DNA of 64,000 nucleotides from Neospora caninum Liverpool (lineage: Eukaryota > Apicomplexa > Conoidasida > Eucoccidiorida > Sarcocystidae). Location: positions 2,294,001 to 2,358,000 of the forward strand of contig NC_018397.1 of assembly GCF_000208865.1 (NCBI RefSeq), written 5' to 3'. Of the stretch, positions 11,804-32,836 are shown one piece after another. The stretch's first letter is position 1. The number at the start of each line of letters is the position of its first letter. A program made the translations under genes and the position numbers. The notes under the pieces were generated by a model. The model had not been told where the DNA came from, searched no databases, and saw nothing but the letters and a program-made list of their open reading frames with translations.

Positions 11804-14180
11804 TCTTCATATATACATATATGTTTATTTGTGTAGATACATGTATGTGGTAGCATGTATATGCATGCACATATGCACATCTGCACGTACCTATATGCAT
11901 GCGCGTATACACTGATATATATATATATATATATATGGGAAAATGTATGGTTATGAACGGAAATTGGCGAAACACTGTTTTGAATGTGGAAGAAGACGGA
12001 GTGTTTCGATGCGTCGTTACATGAAGTCGAGAGCCTGGGGCTCGCGAGTCGAAACTGGCTCTTCGTAGCGCCATGGGGGCGGTTGAAGAAGCACGCACAG
12101 AGTTCTCAGAGACCACCGAAAAAGCGAAGAGAGAAGAAGAAGACGCATCGGCACTGAAAGGAGACACATCAGTGGAAGGAGACACACGCCCGTGGCTGAT
12201 CATTCTGGCAGAACACGTAAAAGTGCAGAAGCGAGAAGCGGCCAGCAGTTACCTCGGCTGGTGCGGCCTCGCTGAGTTGGGCGACGACGGTGGGAAGGTG
12301 GAGGAGAGCGGGTTGGACTGGGGGCATCGGTTTTCGCTCGTCGAGCGTCTCGTCTTCTTCGTCGCGATCCTTGACCGTGTCTCCTGCCGCCTCGGCCTCC
12401 GCGAGCGCAGTCTGGTACGCCTTTTCCGCATCCGCCGCATCCTGTTCCCTCTGCATGCGCTGGCCAGCCTCGGCCGAGTTCGCATCGTCGCCCGCAGCTT
12501 CTGTGCACTGGGCAGCTGAAGCCAGCGCCTCGTCGCGTCTTCGCCGGAGCCGCAGGAGGGCGAGGCGTCTCGTCTCCTTCTGGTTCCACGCATGCAAAAG
12601 ACTCTCGTGTTGCCGCCGCAGCTGCATCAACAGACCATCGGGAAGAAGGACCAGAGCCGTGCAGCCGCACACGGCGTCGCCAGCAGCGAGCCAGCGACTA
12701 CTCGCAGCAGATGAAGAGGAGGAGGAGGATGTAGAGGGGAGGGGAGGAGGGAGGAATTTGTGCGGGTCCATGGCGACGGTGGCGATGCTGGAGAGGAGGA
12801 GAGGAGCGCGGGCGGCGTGGGAGGCCTTTTTGTCGGGAGAGAAGACGAAGGCGGGGAATTCTGCGAGGCGGTGCCCGCTTTCGCAGTGGTAGATGCCGAG
12901 GGGAGCTTTCGAGACGCAGTCTTCGCGGCCAACTTGGTCTACGGAGAGCGGGAGACCGCTGCCTGCGGCGAGTGTGCAGCCGTCGGGGAGGAACTCGACG
13001 CAAGTCACGTTTGCAGGCGACTCGGCGCCGCCGAGAACTGCGACGGGTTTCGGCCCGAGACGCAGCAGGTCGCTGATGGCTGGGGGCAGCGCTGTCGGCG
13101 ACAGCGACGAGTTCGACGCGGCGCTCGGATCGGCCGCGAAGACGTCGCCAAGCCACGAGGGGACCGAAGACGGCGAGGTTAAACTCGCAAAGACAGACAG
13201 CGAGAGATGCGCCGAGGCAGTCAGCTGCGAGAGCGACGCCAGAGCTGCCGGACTCACGTCCCAAATGTAACCTATTCTGCAGAGGGACAGAGGGCGAACG
13301 AAAGGTGGAAGGCGACTTGAGACAGAGAGAAGTGGTTTACATGAGAAACGGTGAACGAGACAGGGGTGAATGGAGATGCACGCGAGAAACGACGAGGAAG
13401 GGTGAAGAACCGGAGAGAAGACAGCACCGTCCTCCCGAGGACGCGAGGGGAGTGGAGAGGCCCGACGTGACAGCCGCATTTTCGCGCGGCCGCACTGGCA
13501 GGCCAAACCCCTCACCTTTCAGCAGACGTGGGAAAACTTCAAGGTGGTCGGAGCGAGGGCGCACGGGAGACAAGAAAGCGAGAGGAACGCGCAACGGGGT
13601 GTCTACGATATGGAGCGCCCTACGCATCGGCAAGGCAGTCAGGAGAGAAGACTGTGCCGCGTTTTTCGGCCTTTGCACTTCTTTTCAAGTGGACTTACGC
13701 AGTCTGTGTGGCAGCAGCGAGCCTCTCTCGCGTGCTGTTGAGTTTCAGCTGAACGACGGGGGACACCATCGGGCCGAGGACCCCGACGAACTCCCACTCT
13801 GCTCGGTCAGGCGTCTGGCCATCTTTTGCAGGAAAGCGCGTCGCCTCGCCGGTGTCGCCGTCCCCGTGCTGCGCAGCGAAAGCTCTGAGCAGGTCACCGG
13901 GGAGTTTCCACACGCAAACCACGCCAGCTATGCTGCCGCCTCCCACAAAGACGTGCGTGTCTGTACAGCACACACTGTAACACCGCTCCAGATGCGCTCC
14001 GGAAGGCAGCAAAGAGGCCCGAACGAGTGCTGGCAAAGACGAAGCGACAGAGGCGGGGGAGGCGTGCTGGGACGCAGTAGCGCTGTCGGGAGAAAGGTTT
14101 TTCTCCCTTTGGCGCGAAAGCTCCGCAGCCTGGGAAGCAGGCTGGCCACCTTCGGCGGCGACGGTCGCTGCGGGAGTCAT
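9984..14180 (-). CDS. WD40-repeat protein with charged helical insert and acidic tail
   Basis: Four exons on the minus strand, 14180-13699, 13276-12253, 11589-11403 and 10858-9984, keep one frame (phases 2, 0, 1) and give about 855 residues. WD-like blades appear at residues 67-94 (ending GVVCVWKL), at IGYIWDVSP after the first intron, at VTCVEFLPDGCTLAAGSG, in exon 3 (MTALAWRP ... LYVACTDGFVRVIQL) and in exon 4 (HADFICGVAASPSGLLVVS). Two long charged helical segments interrupt the propeller (QRMQREQDAADAEKAYQTA region and KKEEEERKRREAEEARRMQA). The second is followed by a repeated hexapeptide AEERTH/AEERSH/AEDRMH/GEERTH. The C-terminus has an NLS-like SPKRQKKDR and ends DEDDSLFGED. A nuclear scaffold role is inference; I could not place it in a named WD family. 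The 12253-to-11589 junction is the least certain, as an extra exon could lie there. Confidence 0.75.
10236..10317 (-). repeat. coding minisatellite, hexapeptide AE(E/D)R(T/S)H
   Basis: Four near-identical 18-base units encode (A/G)E(E/D)R(T/S/M)H in the last exon of the WD40-type gene. Each carries a GCATGC- or CCATGCAT-like core. Array length is likely to vary between strains. Confidence 0.7.
11763..11801. repeat. TA microsatellite
   Basis: About 19 TA units in intron 2 of the WD40-type gene. Confidence 0.9.
11915..11936. repeat. TA microsatellite
   Basis: Eleven TA units in the same intron as the 11763-11801 tract. Confidence 0.9.
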
Positions 14181-16268
14181 GGTGAGTGGTTTTATTTTTT
14201 CCAGAGTCGGGACTGGGGCGGCACCCGCCCGGGGTAAAGAGCTGATCCGCGCAGCTGAGCGGCGCGAGTGCAGGAGCGCCTCGCAGAGAGACCGTCTCTC
14301 GCTTGTTTGCTCAGGCTTTTAAGGCCGTCTTTCTGCTGCGTTGTCACCCTCTCCGGCACAGACGACGCTCGCCCGACAGGCAGGCGGTCTCGCAGGGAAA
14401 GGGATGAGTACCAGGAAGAAAAAACTCGTCGAGGCAGCGCGGGGAAACGGCGCAGCGAAGATGCGACGCAGCCAGGGGCAAGATGCATCCGTCCCTCGAC
14501 CGGGGTGTCTCCGCGAGAGGAATGGAAGTTCTTGTGCGACGTAGGGAAGCCACGTGGGGCAGAAACACACCATCGAGCCTCTGCGACGTGGAACGAACCG
14601 CACGGGAAACCAGCTCTTCCCCGCTGCCTCCCTCGATTCTCGACTGGAAAAGAAAAAAGAGCGGCAGTGGCGGGCACTTGCCGATTTTAAGTAGGCAGGA
14701 GAGAAAACAACTCAGCCGCGTCTGCATGTGGCGAGGCACGTCGAGTTTTCCATCTGCATGCGAGCGCGCGTGCCGTCGCAGCGCGTTTTCTCTCGACGTC
14801 ACGTCACATTCTGTGCTGCTTTTCCCCGCTTCAAAATTCCGCTTATTCGAAGGAGACCGATGCGTCGTGCATCTACGTCGAGCGCCTCTGCTGTGGGACA
14901 GCGAGTAAGGGTCGCACAGGAAGACGCGTCTAGACACCGCCGGTTACGGGAGGCTCTCGCCGAGGTGTTTTACGTGGCCGAAACGGGAGCAAAGAGCTCA
15001 CCGGAAAACGCGACTTGAACGCTCCCCAAAGGCTCCTTGTCTGCCACAAACCCGTCGGGAAGCTCTTCGTTCCGGCTGGCGGAGGAAGGTGCGTCCTAGA
15101 CAGGGTTTTGGAGCTTCGCGAGACCCCCGGCAGGCTCCTCGAGCTCAAGCCATGGTGTGTCTGATGCAGGTTGGGAGTGGAGCTGACTGCAAAGCACGGC
15201 GACAGATGTGAGACGGGTTTTCAGCCTCACGGAGACGACGGAGTTCCCTTGTGACGCTCCTGTCTCCCGCCGTGCTCCCACCGAAACGTTTTGTTCACGG
15301 CGTGTGTGTAGCTTTCCGCTGCCAGTGTGCCGTGAAAAGTGCGAAATGTGAGAGACAAGAAGACGGTCCAAGACGCGTTAGGGAAAAATCGCTTTCGCGC
15401 TCGGGTCTCTCTTTGGCAAGAAGTCAGCCTCTGTGAAGACGCACTTTCGAACCACGGAGAGTACGCGGGTAGACGGCGCTGTGACTCACTAAGGAAAGGC
15501 GCCGACAATCCAACGTGAAAATTCTGAACAGCCGCACTCAGAGTCGAAAGACCGGACTTTCGATTAGCGGATACTGTAGACCTGTCGAAATCGCGGCATC
15601 GGCTGCCTAACTCCTGCCTCCCGGCCGTGGAACGAGAAGCTTTTCCAAAGGCAGAGAAAAACACTGAACGCGCCGGGACGTTTCCACTGAGAGAGAGAGG
15701 CCGTCAGCGCGACATGGACATCGGTGGGGCAAGGTCAGTCGCGGAACCGAGACGCGCGGCAAAAATGCAGTCCCTAGTTTCTAGTGCATGCACAGAGTTG
15801 CCTTTTGACAGTCTCTTGCGCATCAAGCTCATGTGGCTGATACGAGGAATGTTGTGCACCTGCCGTTCGCCTGATCGGCGGAGCACGTCTTTGCTTCGAT
15901 CACTTTGATCCTCTCTCGAGGGACAAGGCGGTGGTGGCCTTTTGTAACAAGGAGGTTTCTGACAATACCACACTTACACGAGTAAAAAGGCCTGCTTACC
16001 CTACGTTTTTCGCCTGCCTTTTCTCCCTACCAATCAGAGACATAGCACCTGCGAACGCACTTTGGGGTGAACCGCGAAGCACTACGGTTCCATGGCGTCA
16101 GCATCCTTGGGCTCTGTCGCATCTTCCCCGAAAAGAAAAAGAAATTACTGGACTCGACTGAGCTTTGAGTGCACGAGACGCCCGTGTGCAGCTCGGGACA
16201 CTCCAGGTAACGACTGGTTTCCACGTAACTCGAGCTACTGAGGGAGACCGGAGACCTCGCGTTTCCTC
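14181..16268. other. intergenic region, 5' of WD40-type gene and 3' of secreted-protein gene
   Basis: Both neighbours are on the minus strand, so this should contain the promoter and 5' UTR of the WD40-type gene and the 3' UTR of the 406-residue protein gene. A TGCATGC lies at 14755-14761, about 575 bases upstream of the WD40 start codon. Open frames of up to about 200 codons occur on both strands, but they begin at non-ATG codons or have no splice or domain support. No gene called. Confidence 0.5.
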
Positions 16269-17489
16269 TCACAGCTTGGTGCCTGAGGCCTCTTCAGATA
16301 GCTTCAAACCATACGCATAGACGAACTGCGCAGCCACACGGCCGCCATTGCTCCGCACCCGCTTGTATTTGCCTACGAGGAGAGTGCGCAAGTAAACGCG
16401 AAGCTGGTCCACAAGCGGCCTCGGCGCTGAATCCAGTGGGACATCCTGGACGGACATGCTGTTTTGCTCAAGAGACCAAAGGAGCACCTCTCGAAGTCCC
16501 TTGCGGCACAGCGGTCTCACGACGCAGGCCATATCGACGAGTTGCGTAAGAAATGGATGTCGCAATGTTACTTCGAGCATCGCAGCTACCGCCGCCGTGA
16601 CAAACAGAAAAGGCTGCTCAAAAAATTTTATATCAGGCTTTGCTTTCATCCACCGCGTTACAGCCGCAACCTTCCAACCGGGTTTGGGCACTAGCTGTGC
16701 GTCTTTCTCGCCAAACACATCCGCAGCGTGATTCGCCTTGGCCAGATATTCTTCGCTGGAGAACACGTCCATCGCGACCAGTTGAATATAGTCTGCCACG
16801 GAGAATCCGTCACATCCCTCAAATTTAGTAATGTACATGTACAGCTTGACCAAGAGACGCAGGTCTGTTGCATCGAGCACCGGGAACAGAAACGCGAGCG
16901 GCGCTCTGTTGAAGTAAATGTGAAAGTTCATGGACGTGACATGCAGTTTCGAGAAGTCCTGTCGCGACAAGATGTGTTGGGCCACCGAGCGGCAGTCATC
17001 TGGGATTTCGACGCCCTTGCAGAGATCCTCGATATTCGGAGGCTCTTGGGACGCTTGTCTTAGGCAAGCGTCGAGCCGGTCGCGCTGGCGGCGCATGGGA
17101 TCCACCTGAGCGCTCTCCTCGCCCCCTATCTGTCGGCGTGTAGCGGCCCGTTTGGCCTTCTCCTCGTCCCACTCCTTCTGTCGCCGTTCATTGTCCTTCC
17201 GCCGTTCGTCCGAGCGCTTTTTGAGAACACGGAGTTGAGACGCCAAATCGGTAACCCCTGCGTCTCGGGGGCGGTCAGCAGGCGCCGCTGCCCCGCCTTC
17301 AGCGAATGACAGAGAATGTGGAAGGGAAGCATTTCTGGACTCGCCGTCAGGGCTGAGCATCGCCGCGAAAAGCTTGGAAGCGTCCAGGTGGCCCAGGCTT
17401 CGCGCGAGGTTCTTTGCGGCGACGTTTGGTGTCGAAACGATCGCACCAGCAGCGACGAGGGCTGCGAAACAGAGCGCGGGCCGTTTCAT
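16269..17489 (-). CDS. secreted protein of unknown function, 406 residues, intron-less
   Basis: The start is the ATG at 17489; the frame is open 12 codons further but only to a GTG. Residues 1-25 (MKRPALCFAALVAAGAIVST then PNVAA) form a standard signal peptide with cleavage likely after AA. A charged helical stretch follows at about 80-122 (SQLRVLKKRSDERRKDNE), then a globular, partly hydrophobic C-terminal part of about 250 residues. Six cysteines lie in that part (DACLR, DLCKG, DDCRS, EGCDG, MACVV, PLCRK), in line with disulfides. There is no KDEL, GPI signal or kinase motif. I do not recognise the family. Entry to the secretory pathway is well supported; export to a dense granule, microneme, rhoptry or the apicoplast is only inference. 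The gene is intron-less while its neighbours are split, as in many coccidian secreted-protein genes. Confidence 0.8.
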   Translation of the reverse strand: MKRPALCFAALVAAGAIVSTPNVAAKNLARSLGHLDASKLFAAMLSPDGESRNASLPHSLSFAEGGAAAPADRPRDAGVTDLASQLRVLKKRSDERRKDNERRQKEWDEEKAKRAATRRQIGGEESAQVDPMRRQRDRLDACLRQASQEPPNIEDLCKGVEIPDDCRSVAQHILSRQDFSKLHVTSMNFHIYFNRAPLAFLFPVLDATDLRLLVKLYMYITKFEGCDGFSVADYIQLVAMDVFSSEEYLAKANHAADVFGEKDAQLVPKPGWKVAAVTRWMKAKPDIKFFEQPFLFVTAAVAAMLEVTLRHPFLTQLVDMACVVRPLCRKGLREVLLWSLEQNSMSVQDVPLDSAPRPLVDQLRVYLRTLLVGKYKRVRSNGGRVAAQFVYAYGLKLSEEASGTKL

Positions 17490-20400
17490 CTTGCGCAGAA
17501 AACGAGGCGGCGGAGATTCACTCACCAGCTACAGGGCCATGGGTGTTTTGTCGGGCATTCCTGGACAGGCCACCTAGAGCGGAGCCCACAACGGCAGTAC
17601 AAATTCACAAATGTTTTATGCAGAAGAAAAAGATGCGCGGCTTTCTACGGGTCCTGGACGCGTCGTAACAGCTAGCCGTTGACACAGACACAGAGCCGTC
17701 CAAGTTGCGGCATCGCAGAAAAAACGAAGGGTACGAATGCGCACTTGAGGCCAGGAACGCGACACCCTTTCAGAAAAAAAGACTTGGGCAGAGACGGCAA
17801 GAAACAGCATGCGAAATCATTTCCACGAGAGAACCGCCGACCGCGACACGGGGCTCGACGGACTTCCGGGATTTGCGCAAGACATGTGCCCGCTCAGGGC
17901 AGCTGCGGAGCGAGAAACTGAGATCCGTCAAACGTTTCGTGCCGACACATCGCAGCTGGCCCCCACGCATGCTCCCATCAACGAGGGAATCTGGTGACGT
18001 AGACAGGACTTTTTCAGCTTGCTGGCGAAAAGCAGTGGTGGTTTCTGAAGCGTGTCTCCCGAGGGTTGCGTCGAAAAGATCGCACGTACTGAGGCCCGAA
18101 ACGGTGAAGACAACACCGCGCGGGAACCTACAGAAAGCGGAATCTACAGGCGGGGGCTGCTGCTAGGCGATTCTCTCAGCTTCCCAGACATTTCCTTTCG
18201 TGTGCGCGCGGGCAGTGAGACGTAAATGTTGATAAATGAGGTCGGCTACGGGGACACGACACCCGGCGGCGTTGGGGAAACTTACAACGGAAGAGTCTCG
18301 CCTCCGTCCGGTGCTTTTCTTGCTGCTCTGGCGTGCCACGCGCTGCGAGCGAAGCGATTGTCTGCACACGCCACGGCTCTTGGTTTTTTCTCGTCTCTCT
18401 TTGCTCTCTGCTTTCGCTTCTGCTCTTTTTCGAGCTTCTCACTTTCTGTGGCGTGCGTTATGCCGAGCAGAAGGTCCGTCCGAGCGGAAGAGAGTCGCGG
18501 CGGCAGTGTCGCCGCTAGAACCAGAGTTGCCACAGCCGTGCACAACTTCGCGAGTATGAAGCCATGCAAGGGGAACTTACGGAATGCGTCTGAACAGGCA
18601 GACTCTCTACGTCGCTTTCCCGGAAAAAAGGAGAGAGAATTCCGTCAGAACACCGTTGACGCCGTCGCCCCACGAAGGCGTTCTCGTGCCGAATCAGGGA
18701 GTCTTTCTCCCACGCGTCCAACTGCGGGCGTCGAAAAGCTAATAGAACAGTATAGGATTCCTATGCGCTTTCCAAGCTACAGCATCTCTTAACATGTGTG
18801 CCGGAGAGCTAGGTAGGGTGCTGGGGAAGATTCTCTCTCGCGCCGTGGTTTGTGCCTGACTCTGCTAGGCCTGCTGCCTGGCGGTCCTGTCCGCCTTGCT
18901 TCCGCTTTCCACTGCCTTTCTGCTCCTTACCTCGACCATGCTGTCATTCTGTCCACTCTTTTCTGGCTGCCAAAAAAGAGATCCGGAAGCTGCGCACACC
19001 CCCCGTCTGTCGCCAGTAGTTGCGTCGCGCCCTCAGCGGCTTCTCCGGCGTTTTTTTTCTTCGGAAGCACACGAATGCGAGGAAGAAAAGAAAGCCTTTC
19101 CACTTGGTTTCCCAGAACATACACTCATCCACACACCTTAGTCACACTGTTCGTTGCCTTCCCCGAGTTGCTTTTCCTTCCAACTTTAGTCGAGGAAAGG
19201 ACCGGTACCACGCGCTGGCAGAGCGGACAGATCAGAGTGGTGAAGTTGGAATCGGTTCACACGGAAAGACACGCGGAAATTCTCCTCCGAGCAGCCCAGA
19301 ACGCAACCGACTCTTCCAGGTTCTTGCCAGTGTCGCACCACTCAGCGAGGTGAACCTACCTGAGCAGCCAATGCTCGCAGTTCACCCGGTTCGATCTCTA
19401 CAACGGGGCCAGGCTCTACAGCTGCAAAGGAGAACCAGGTGAAAGTTGCGATCTTGTCGCGTGACTCAATAGCTTTCCGGCGCCTTGGCAGCCCGTTGAA
19501 AGGCCACCAATGGGAAGGAGGCGCGAGAAGGCCGCCGTCACCCGAAAAGATCCGCTCGACTCGGGAATCGTGCTTGCCGTGCCTGCATGACACTGCCTGC
19601 TACGAGTTTGCTGGTTTTAAATCCAGAGGCGACGGAACAAGAAAGAAGCAGAACGAACCCACAAGCGCTGACAAGTTTCCGACACGGCAGGCGCGTTTGC
19701 TTGACGGGCTCCACGTTTTGACATATCGACGGGGCAGTCTCGGATAGGGTACTCCTCCTGTCCCCGCTGTTCTGCAAAGAGCCATTCTTGCAAAATCAGC
19801 GCCCGCAGATTACCAGAAGAGAGGGAACCACGAGAGATACTCGCCTGCGAGCGCGCAGCTGTATGCGTCGACTGCTCGTTCGGGGCCAGTGCCTCCCTCT
19901 CGCGATACTTTCTTCAGAGGTTGGTGCATGCGTTCGACCTGGGTATGTGTCCTACTCGCTTTGAAAGACGTTTGCGACGGTTCGCCTTCGTCTTCCCTCA
20001 CTTCTTCCTTCTTCAACCTTCTCTTGACCGCTTCGCGCGCTTTTCTCATCTGCCGGTGTCTTTGGCCCTTTTGTTCTGACTCAAAGAAATTCCTTCCCCG
20101 CCGAGTTCCTCTCGCTGCTGCGGCGCTCAACTCAAGAGGCGAAGAAATACGGCACTCTCGACTTTATAAAGGTTTTAACTCACCCGAATCAGCCGTCTGC
20201 ATATTCCTCGCTGTAAACTCCGGGCTTTTCAGCTATTCGCCTTTTTCTTCTTGAGCGTTTTTCGTCACGCCTTCGCCGTCGCATGTCTCGAGGCGCGCCG
20301 ACTTTTCCGCCCCGGTTTCAACGGAGCTTTTTGCCCGAAAGAACAGCGACAGCAGGCCACCGGTTGCTTCTCGGAGAACGATTAAAAGTCCGTGTCTCAG

Positions 20401-21130
20401 TCAGCCGGTTTCAGCGGTGGTTTGCCGCCGATCCTCCTCCAGATTTGCGCCGAGATCCCCGTCATGAACGCAAGGTCGACTGCATGCGCTCGACTCCCGC
20501 GTTTCTTGCGTCGATTTTCCGCGTTTTCGTAAAAGACAAAGGGAGAAACGCCTTTCGATTAGATGGGCCTTTCTGTCCTCGATTCTGGTTTGCTTGCTGT
20601 AAACTCGCAGCACCCCCTTCGAACCCTTTGGTAACCGGTGAAAAATGACAGACTCCGTGAGAAGATGACGCCGAGCGTTTCTTCTTCTCTCGTGGCCCAC
20701 CCTCGCTGTTTCTGCTCACCCTCTTCCATCTCGCTGCTGCAGGGATTCTGAACTGTACAAGGCTTCTTCGGTTTCGTGCGTTCCCACTTTCTTCGCCTCC
20801 TGAGTGTCCCCCTCGCGCACGCGCGCGCCCGCGGCTAACGCCGTTCTGTTTTTCCCGACCCGTCTCCACTCACGCGGCTCTTGTGTGTTGTTTGTCGGCT
20901 TCTTCCGATTGCCGACAAAGGCCGTTACGTGGCCACGACGATTACGGACCTTCGAACCCACGAGTTCCGTCTTTGGCGCTTCTCACCCCACTCTGAGGCG
21001 TCTGTTTCGTCGGCCCGGAGCCTGTGTCTTCCCCCCGGGCGGGGCGCCTGGCTGCCTGTCTCGCTCGCCTTCCTTGAGTCCTCGACGTCTCCCTCCGCCG
21101 CAGGGTGTCTCGCCTGTTTTTCCGGGGAAG
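17490..21130. other. divergent intergenic region with shared promoters
   Basis: 3.6 kb between the minus-strand secreted-protein gene and the plus-strand PRP22 gene. GCATGC is at 17807-17812 and 17967-17972 (0.3-0.5 kb upstream of the secreted-protein start). TGCATGC is at about 19924 and 20481 on the PRP22 side. A minus-strand frame at 18282-18569 encodes a signal-peptide-like stretch (ILAKLCTAVATLVLAA) but has no ATG and sits right after a GTAAGT donor. A plus-strand ATG frame at 18226-18792 (188 codons) has no recognisable feature. The frame before the PRP22 start codon is open from 20804 but looks like 5' UTR. Confidence 0.5.
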
Positions 21131-30817
<9,687 letters not shown>

Positions 30818-32836
30818 GGAAAAAAGAGCGAGGAAGGAAACCCCGACGAGAAGCCCGGAAAGGCGGAGAGACGCTCCGGAGACGCGACCAATGGGGAGCA
30901 GAAAGAAGGAAAGAGAAAGCAGAGACGCGCGCGCGCGTTGTCGCCGCGTACGGGTTTACGCATGCACACCGCATTTGGCGTTTGCTTTCTGCGGCGCCAG
31001 AGCTGTGCCCGATTATTTGGGTGTGGGTGCTTGAGAAAAGTGCAGAGGACGCTGCGTGACTGTTTTCTCAACTTTTTTGTGGAAGAGCGAGGCTCTGCAC
31101 GACGGAAAGGCGACACTTATGCAGAGACGGATTTAGGCGCTTCGTCCCGGCTGACGTCGAGAGAGACTCGAGCAGCCTCAAAAAACTGTTTTCTGGCGTT
31201 GTTCGGGAAGAGCGAGAAAGCGTCGACAGGCGCGAGTGTTGGGAGACACAGAGGGAAGGCGACATACAGGCGAGAAGGGAAGCGCACGTCCTTTCTGCGA
31301 TGCTCACAGCCGTGTAAACGCTCTGAGGTTGTAACCTTATAGCGATTGGATAGGCAGGCAGGCGCGGGCGTTGGGACAGGCGTGTGCGCGTCTCTCTCGG
31401 AGAGCTGTCGCTCAGACATAGCTGTGTGGTGCCGCGAGTGCACGCCGTGGACGATGTGCCAGGGATGCGGTGGGGCAACAGGGAGGCGACAATTTGACAG
31501 ACTTTTTCCGGAGAAAAAGGGAAACTCCCCCCCGGACACGAGAAGCACCATTGAGAAGGACAAAAACGGAACACAACCCAGGGGCGGCAGAAGACCAGAC
31601 GGCAGGAATCGTCGAACTCAGGGGAGGAGAACGGAAAAGTGTCCGCGTGTCTCTCTGCGACCGGGCCTTTGCCAGGTCCACAGAAAACGGCCTCAAAAAA
31701 TACCAAATGCCAAGAAATATCCGGAAAAAGAACACCGAATCGAACCGTGACGCTCCTTCGCAAGGCCTGTTCTCTCGTCCTTGGCGACTCTAGCCTCTCC
31801 ATGTGGCACACATCGACATATCTTTATCTACCTATATATACAGCAGTGTGACCATCTTTCCTCATGCTATGCCCATACATCTCTCTCTAGATACAGGTAG
31901 ACATGCTCCCGCTAAATACGTGCAGGATGCATGTGAACTTACCGGACTCAGGGTTTGCTGCCCGATACACTTCACATACATATCTACATACGCATATATG
32001 TATGTAAATATAGGTGTGCGTATATTCTTGTAAGGATGTGCGTTGGACGTGATGACATTCAAAGATGGAGATAAAAAATCCGAACAGGCGCGAAGGTGCT
32101 CAGGGTGAAGGGTGGCGACTGCCGCAGTTTTCTCGTTCGAGGGTTATGGCGAGAGAACCAAAACTTGTCACACTAGACGACCGCTCACATGTCGCGTTCG
32201 TTCCTGAAGCGGCCCTCTCTGACCGATCTGAAGTCCTGACAAATCCCTGAGGCAAGAGCGCGCCTCTGAATCGCATTCCACCGCCCGTTCCCGGATTAAA
32301 AGGCCATACAGCTCGTGTAACTCCCGCTGAGAAAGGCTGGGTGGTAGCGGCAGACCGTCCAGTTGCCAAAACGCGCTCTTTCTGCGAACCGCCGGCGCAA
32401 GCCTCTCCACTTTCCACGAGACGATGCCCACGCAAAAAACGCCCCCCACTCAGGAGGACGCCCTCGGAGGCAACAGCGGGCCGATATGCCCAGTTCTTTT
32501 TGCCGGCAAAAATCGCTCTGCATGCAAACTCAAACAGCTACACCGTGCACGAGAACCCGCTCGATATCGGGAAAAAAAGCCGAAAACCGGAACGCACATC
32601 GACAGATTTGCCGACATTTTCTTCCTTCTTCGGCACAAACGCTGACACAGCGTCAATGTTTACATGCATGCAGGCATACATATACATATATATGCATATA
32701 TATAGCAATTGCATGCATGCATGCATATAGAGGTTGGGACGCCGGTTGAAAATTTTGAGGCTTTCTGTCCTTGGGCGGGCTGCAGAAAGGGAGGAACTGA
32801 GAGCCGGCAGGTGGCGCCGAAGTCGTGAAGCAACCG
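30818..32836. other. convergent intergenic region, 3' UTRs
   Basis: Lies between the stop codons of PRP22 (plus) and the Sec7-TBC gene (minus). Plus-strand sequence just after the PRP22 stop is purine-rich. Degenerate TATG/TATA stretches lie near 31980 and 32680, and a (GCAT)n run near 32710-32727. Open frames up to about 250 codons have no ATG-plus-domain support. No gene called. Confidence 0.5.

Noticed and set aside
20804..21130. In-frame N-terminal extension of PRP22
   Set aside because: DHX8 homology begins at the ATG at 21131; the upstream stretch is Arg/Ser/Pro-rich and looks like translated 5' UTR.
32706..32727. GCAT repeat as a regulatory AP2 site cluster
   Set aside because: It is a simple tetranucleotide run in a convergent intergenic region, far from any start codon.
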